Position numbers and translations under genes: made by a program. From assembly GCA_035943995.1 (NCBI GenBank), contig DASZBS010000121.1:124001-188000 (forward strand): DNA of 64,000 nt, given 5' to 3'. Every line of letters begins with the position of its first letter. Position 1 is the stretch's first letter. The DNA is from Vulcanimicrobium sp035943995 (GTDB taxonomy: Bacteria; Vulcanimicrobiota; Vulcanimicrobiia; Vulcanimicrobiales; Vulcanimicrobiaceae). Below, in pieces: positions 59,646-64,000 of this stretch. Below the pieces are notes generated by a model. The model saw nothing but the letters and a program-made list of their open reading frames with translations, was not told where the DNA came from and did not search any database.

Positions 59646-62600
59646 GATTCGTCCTCGACCATCGCGACGAATATGCGCTGGAGGTAGCCGCAATAACGCT
59701 CGATCGTCTCTCGATCGAAGAGCGCCGTCGCGTAGACCACCGTCCCGCCGATCCGATCGCCGCGCTCCGCGAGCTCGAGCGTGAGATCGACTTGCGAGCT
59801 CGCGGCCGAGGCAGGCCCGGAGCTTGGCGATCGTGCTTCGAGCCCTTCGAGCGCACGTCCGCCGCGCTCGGCGTTGTTCCAGACGAACATGGTCTGGAAG
59901 ATCGCGTTGTACGAGAGACTGCGCGCCGGGTTGACGACCTCGACGACTTGTTCGAACGGTATGTCCTGGTTGTCCTGGCCGGCGATCACGCGTTCCTTGA
60001 CGTGGTTCAGCATCTCGCTCACCGTCCGGCTCCCGCTGTAGTCCAACCGCAGTGCGAGCGTGTTGACGAAGAATCCGATGAGCGGTTCGAGCTCGGGGCG
60101 CAGGCGATTCGCAACCTGCGTTCCCACCACGACGTCGTCCTGGCCGGAGAGTCGTGCGAGGAGCGCGCCCCATGCCGTGAGCAGCGTGATGAACAGCGTG
60201 CTCCCGTGGCGGCGGCTCAGCGCCTTCACCCGCGCGGTCGTCTCCGCGTCGAGCTCGAAACCGAGCGACGCACCGCGATGGTCGCTCACCGCAGGCCGCG
60301 GGCGGTCGGACGGCAGTTCGAGCAGCGCCGGCACCCCCGCCAGCGTGCGCTGCCAGTACGCAACCTGATCCTGCAGCATGTGATCCGCGAGCCAGCGCCG
60401 CTGCCACACCGCATAGTCCGCATATTGTATCGCGAGCGGAGGGAGCGGACTCGGCCGGCCGGCGCGATATGCCGCGTACAACGCGTTCAGCTCGCGCATG
60501 AAGACACCGGTCGACCAACCGTCGGAGATGATGTGATGCGCCGTCACCGTCAGCAGATGCTCGTCGTCCTCGGTGGTGATGAGACGGCCGCGGATCAGCG
60601 GACCGGCTTGCAGGTCGAACGGCGTTTGCCGCTCGCGCGCGGAGAGTTGCTGCAGCTCGGCGGCCGCGTCCGGCGCCCCGCGCAGGTCGTGCGCGACGAG
60701 TTGGAATCCGGCGTCCGGAGCGGCGATTCGCTGTACCGCTTCACCGTCGACCTCAGCGAACGTCGTGCGCAACGACTCGTGGCGCGCGACGATCTCGTTC
60801 AGGGCCCGGCGCAGCGCGCTCACGTCGAGCTCGCCCTTCATCGGTAAACCGAACGGGATGTGATACGCACGGCTCGTGGCCGGGTCCAGCTGTACGGAGA
60901 ACCACAGACGCTCTTGTGAGAACGAGAGCGGGATCCGTTCGCTTCGATCGACGGGCAGGAGGGGAGGTAGCGCACTCCGCGTCGAGGTTGCGAGCGCTTG
61001 CGCGAAACCGCCGAGCGTCGGATGCGAGAACACGTCGCTCAACCTCGCCTCGAGGGCGAACGCCTGGCGCACGCGCGAGAGTACGCGCATCGCCAAGAGC
61101 GAGTGGCCTCCGAGCTCGAAGAAGTTGTCGTTGCGCCCCACGCGCTCGACCTTCAGTAGCTCGCTCCAGATCACGGCGAGCGCCGTCTCCATCTCGCCGG
61201 CCGGCGCTTCGTACGCGCGGGACGCGTATCCGGAACCGTCGGGCGCAGGCAGCGCATTGCGGTCGAGTTTCCCGCTCGGCGTGAGCGGCAGCGACTCCAA
61301 CCGCACGAACGCCGCCGGAACCATGTAGTCGGGGAGCGCCGCGAGCAGGTGGTCGCGCAGCGCCTGCGCGCCGATTTCTTCCGGCGCGGTGTAGTACGCG
61401 ACGAGACGCTTCTCACCCATGGCGTCCTCGGGTGCGGTGACCACGGCCTCGCGCACGCCGGGGTACGTCGCGAGACGCGCCTCGATCTCACCGAGCTCGA
61501 TCCGGAATCCGCGAATCTTCACCTGGAAGTCGTTGCGGCCGAGATATTCGATCGTGCCGTCGGGCTGGAAGCGCGCGAGGTCGCCCGTCTTGTACAGCCG
61601 ATCGCCGGCCACAAACGGATTCGCGATGAAGCGCTCCGCCGTCAGATCCGGGCGGTTCATATATCCGCGGCCGACCTGCACGCCGCCGATGTACAGCTCG
61701 CCGGCGACGCCGACCGGGGCCGGCTCGCGGCGATCGTTCAGAACGTACATCCGGGTATTCGCGATTGGGCGGCCGATCGGGACGTTGGCCGGCACGTTCT
61801 CGCGCGGGCACAGCCATGCCGTCACGTCGACCGCCGCTTCGGTCGGTCCGTACAAGTTCGAGAGCTGCACGAGCGGCAGGGCTTCATAGAACCGCTCCAC
61901 GAGCGATTTCGGCAGCGCCTCGCCGCTGCACATCACGTTGACGAGCGAGGCGCATTGCGCCGCCGCGTCCTGCTCGAGGAAATATCCCAGCATCGACGGC
62001 ACGAAATGCATCGTGGTGATGCTTCGCTCGTGGACGATCCGGGCGAGATACTCGGGATCCTTGTGGCCTTCGGGCCGCGCCATCACCAGACGCGCGCCGG
62101 ACAGCAGCGGCCAGAACAGTTCCCACACCGACACGTCGAAGCTGAACGGCGTCTTCTGCAGCACCGCATCGTCCGCACTCAACTCGTACGCCTCTTGCAT
62201 CCAGAGCAATCGGTTGACCACGGCGCGGTGCTCGTTCATCGCGCCTTTGGGCCGGCCGGTCGATCCCGAGGTGTAGATCACGTACGCCAAGTGCGTGGGG
62301 CGCAGCCCGTTGCGAGCGAGATCTTCGCCGGACTCGCCGGCCCAGCGCGCTGCGTCGGCGACGACGTCGATCGCGGGCGCCCCGCTGCGCACGAACGTCT
62401 CGCGCACCTCCACGGCGACCGCCTCGTGCGTGAGCACGAGCGCCGGCGCGCTGTCCTCGACCACATACGCCAGCCGCTCGAGGGGGTAAGCCGGATCGAG
62501 CGGGACATACGCACCGCCGGCTTTGAACACGGCCAGCAGCGCGACGGCCATCTCCACGCTGCGTTCCATGCAGACGCCGACCCGCACGTCCGGACCGACC

Positions 62601-64000
62601 CCGCGCGCGCGCAGATGACGCGCCAGCCGGTTTGCCCGCTCGTTGAGCTCGAGATACCGGAGCTGCGCGCGTTCGTCCTCGACCGCCGTTGCGTCGGGCG
62701 ACGTGCGAGCCTGCGCCTCGAAAAGCTCGTGCACGCACACGTCGGGGTATAGGCGCTCCGTCGCGTTCCAATCGACGAGGATGTGCTCGCGCTCGCGGTC
62801 CGAGAGCACCTCGATGCGCGCGAGCGGTCGAGCGGGCTCGTTCTCCAGCGCCTCGACGAGTTGCGCGAGCACCGTTTGCATCGAGCCGCACAACCGGTCG
62901 GGATCGACCGACGCGTCGGTCTGTGCCGAGAGGCTCAGCTCGTCGCCGTGATCGTTGACCGAGATCGTAACCGGATAGTTCGTGCGCTCCTCACCGCCGC
63001 GCGCCGCGATGCCCTTCCAAGCCTCGTCTCCGCCCTTCTTCTTGCGCGGTTTGCCGTGGCGGTAGTTCAGCAGCGAGCTGAAGAGCGGCGTGGACGTCGG
63101 GACGCTGCTGCAGCGCTGCGCCAGCGCCAGCGGCGCGTGCTCGTGGCGCAGCAGCTGCGCGAGCAGCAGTTGCGCCTCTTCGATGCTCTCGCGCACGCCG
63201 CGCTCGCCGATGCGCAAGCGCACCGGGAGCGTGTTCATGAACATCCCCAGCGCCCGGTCGGCGCCTTGGCCGCCTTGCATGCGCCCGAACAGCACGCTTC
63301 CGAACACGACGTCGTCGCGTCCCGATACGGATGCGAGGACGCGCGCCCACGCCACGTGGCAGATGCTCGCCGTACTCACACCGATCGAGCGCGCGGCGTT
63401 CCGCAAGCGTTCCGCGAGCGCGGCGTCGATGATCTGATACGTCCTGCGCGTGCCGGTTCCGTCGCCTTGCACGTTGACCAGCCCGAACGGTGCCGTCGGC
63501 TCGTCGACGTCCGCGAGCATCTCGCGGAAGAACAGCTCGTGCTCTTCGCGGCTCACCCCGAGCCGCGCTTGCGCGATGAAGTTCCGGAACGGCACCGGCG
63601 CCGGCAGCTCAGCTGCCCGTCCGAGCAGATGCGCCTCGACCTCGTGCTGCATCAGCTCCATCGTCGTATGATCGCCCAGCAAATGGTGCTTGAGCAGCAC
63701 CATCGACCACGCGTCGCCAGCACCGTCGCGCGCGACGTACGCGCGCATGATCGGCGCCTGCCGCACGTCCAACCGGAAACGGCGCGGATTGAACCGGGCC
63801 GCTAACTGCTCGGCCACGTCGCCCGCCGTCGGATCGACGGATACTTCTTCCACCGCCAGCGGCGCGCGGCGCAGCACCACCTGAACCGGCTCGGGGAGCC
63901 CTTCCCATGCGACTGCCGTGCGCAGCACGTCGTGGCGCGCGACGATCGATTCTAGCGCGTGGAGATACGCATCCAGCCGCTCGCGGCTGTCGAAACGATA
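59642..64000 (-). CDS. nonribosomal peptide synthetase, C-A-PCP-C (5' end outside window)
   Basis: The frame is open to base 64000, so the N-terminus is missing. Order visible: C domain (64000 to about 62850; HHLLGDH, where the usual HHxxxDG Gly is His), A domain (about 62820-61260; YTSGSTGRPKGA, FDVSVWELFWP), PCP (GGHSLLAM, Ser at 61102), and an LCL-type C domain (about 60930-59650; SFSQERLWF, HHIISDGWS). The A-domain pocket aligned to GrsA reads D V W H M S L V D K, matching the known serine code. Its stop overlaps the start of the A-PCP-TE gene (GTGA), so the pair acts as an assembly line: serine activated here, condensed with the residue loaded by the next protein. Confidence 0.93.
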   Translation of the reverse strand, partial: YRFDSRERLDAYLHALESIVARHDVLRTAVAWEGLPEPVQVVLRRAPLAVEEVSVDPTAGDVAEQLAARFNPRRFRLDVRQAPIMRAYVARDGAGDAWSMVLLKHHLLGDHTTMELMQHEVEAHLLGRAAELPAPVPFRNFIAQARLGVSREEHELFFREMLADVDEPTAPFGLVNVQGDGTGTRRTYQIIDAALAERLRNAARSIGVSTASICHVAWARVLASVSGRDDVVFGSVLFGRMQGGQGADRALGMFMNTLPVRLRIGERGVRESIEEAQLLLAQLLRHEHAPLALAQRCSSVPTSTPLFSSLLNYRHGKPRKKKGGDEAWKGIAARGGEERTNYPVTISVNDHGDELSLSAQTDASVDPDRLCGSMQTVLAQLVEALENEPARPLARIEVLSDREREHILVDWNATERLYPDVCVHELFEAQARTSPDATAVEDERAQLRYLELNERANRLARHLRARGVGPDVRVGVCMERSVEMAVALLAVFKAGGAYVPLDPAYPLERLAYVVEDSAPALVLTHEAVAVEVRETFVRSGAPAIDVVADAARWAGESGEDLARNGLRPTHLAYVIYTSGSTGRPKGAMNEHRAVVNRLLWMQEAYELSADDAVLQKTPFSFDVSVWELFWPLLSGARLVMARPEGHKDPEYLARIVHERSITTMHFVPSMLGYFLEQDAAAQCASLVNVMCSGEALPKSLVERFYEALPLVQLSNLYGPTEAAVDVTAWLCPRENVPANVPIGRPIANTRMYVLNDRREPAPVGVAGELYIGGVQVGRGYMNRPDLTAERFIANPFVAGDRLYKTGDLARFQPDGTIEYLGRNDFQVKIRGFRIELGEIEARLATYPGVREAVVTAPEDAMGEKRLVAYYTAPEEIGAQALRDHLLAALPDYMVPAAFVRLESLPLTPSGKLDRNALPAPDGSGYASRAYEAPAGEMETALAVIWSELLKVERVGRNDNFFELGGHSLLAMRVLSRVRQAFALEARLSDVFSHPTLGGFAQALATSTRSALPPLLPVDRSERIPLSFSQERLWFSVQLDPATSRAYHIPFGLPMKGELDVSALRRALNEIVARHESLRTTFAEVDGEAVQRIAAPDAGFQLVAHDLRGAPDAAAELQQLSARERQTPFDLQAGPLIRGRLITTEDDEHLLTVTAHHIISDGWSTGVFMRELNALYAAYRAGRPSPLPPLAIQYADYAVWQRRWLADHMLQDQVAYWQRTLAGVPALLELPSDRPRPAVSDHRGASLGFELDAETTARVKALSRRHGSTLFITLLTAWGALLARLSGQDDVVVGTQVANRLRPELEPLIGFFVNTLALRLDYSGSRTVSEMLNHVKERVIAGQDNQDIPFEQVVEVVNPARSLSYNAIFQTMFVWNNAERGGRALEGLEARSPSSGPASAASSQVDLTLELAERGDRIGGTVVYATALFDRETIERYCGYLQRIFVAMVEDES

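Overview
The window is a high-GC (mostly about 65-72%), densely packed chromosomal segment from a diderm bacterium. Evidence for an outer membrane is a TolC-type outer-membrane factor, a TonB-receptor-like barrel, several lipoproteins and periplasmic cytochromes. The pairing of a DUF5693 membrane protein with a CsaB-type pyruvyltransferase, an ADOP-type permease behind a PadR regulator, and many GTG/TTG starts with GTGA/ATGA stop-start overlaps suggest a deep-branching environmental lineage such as Eremiobacterota/WPS-2. This placement is an inference from gene content only. No tRNA, rRNA, CRISPR array or prophage was seen, and no gene-free stretch exceeds 300 bp.

Layout. 1-5075: leucine biosynthesis (leuC end, leuD, leuB) converging on ileS. 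5.2-10.1 kb: a low-GC NYN-domain gene between two copies of a terminator-like hairpin, then a minus-strand operon DUF5693-csaB-M50 protease behind a structured leader. 10.1-22.9 kb: an electron-transfer and copper-like region (enoyl-CoA hydratase, cytochrome-porin, cupredoxin lipoprotein, two-component system, SCO1-like protein, TPR protein, TonB-like barrel, duplicated-domain protein, cytochrome P460), then AraC regulator, peptide-binding lipoprotein and DUF2891. 22.9-29.2 kb: a 990-aa trypsin-like/von Willebrand A tail-anchored protein, a Rieske oxygenase and a protein with a remarkable Trp/Cys-rich stretch. 29.4-34.6 kb: thiolase plus HSD10-like dehydrogenase, a small membrane protein, a FAD amine oxidase-like enzyme and an ABC-2 exporter. 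34.6-42.2 kb: a lower-GC TIR protein, a SARP/AAA/TPR regulator, a methyltransferase with DUF1059, a kelch lipoprotein and a DUF4430 protein. 42.5-53.8 kb: a two-lobed aspartic protease, an ABC exporter, a periplasmic protein, a CPA2 antiporter and a five-gene efflux operon (TolC, PadR, ADOP permease, membrane-fusion protein, ATPase) behind a strong promoter that appears leaderless. 53.8-55.1 kb: a 274-bp MITE-like element and an AbiEii-like toxin gene with a frameshift. 55.4-64 kb: a flavin halogenase and two NRPS genes, the upstream one running off the window.

How it fits together. The two-component system at 12.6-14.1 kb appears to own a small regulon. Four intergenic sites carry the same 11-bp-phased direct repeat (TGAGAnC-N4-TGAnnnC), ahead of the SCO1-like gene, the cupredoxin gene and the DUF1059-methyltransferase pair, with a degenerate copy further upstream of the DUF4430 gene. 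Three convergent gene pairs end in one shared CTAG in which both TAG stop codons overlap. A fourth such junction is split by the MITE with CTAG duplicated, and a fifth carries CTAG-CAGTCTG-CTAG, which looks like an excision scar of the same kind of element. The NRPS genes form C-A-PCP-C plus A-PCP-TE. The first A-domain pocket reads as serine; the second is a near copy altered at two pocket positions. The following FADH2-dependent halogenase implies a chlorinated or brominated peptide product.
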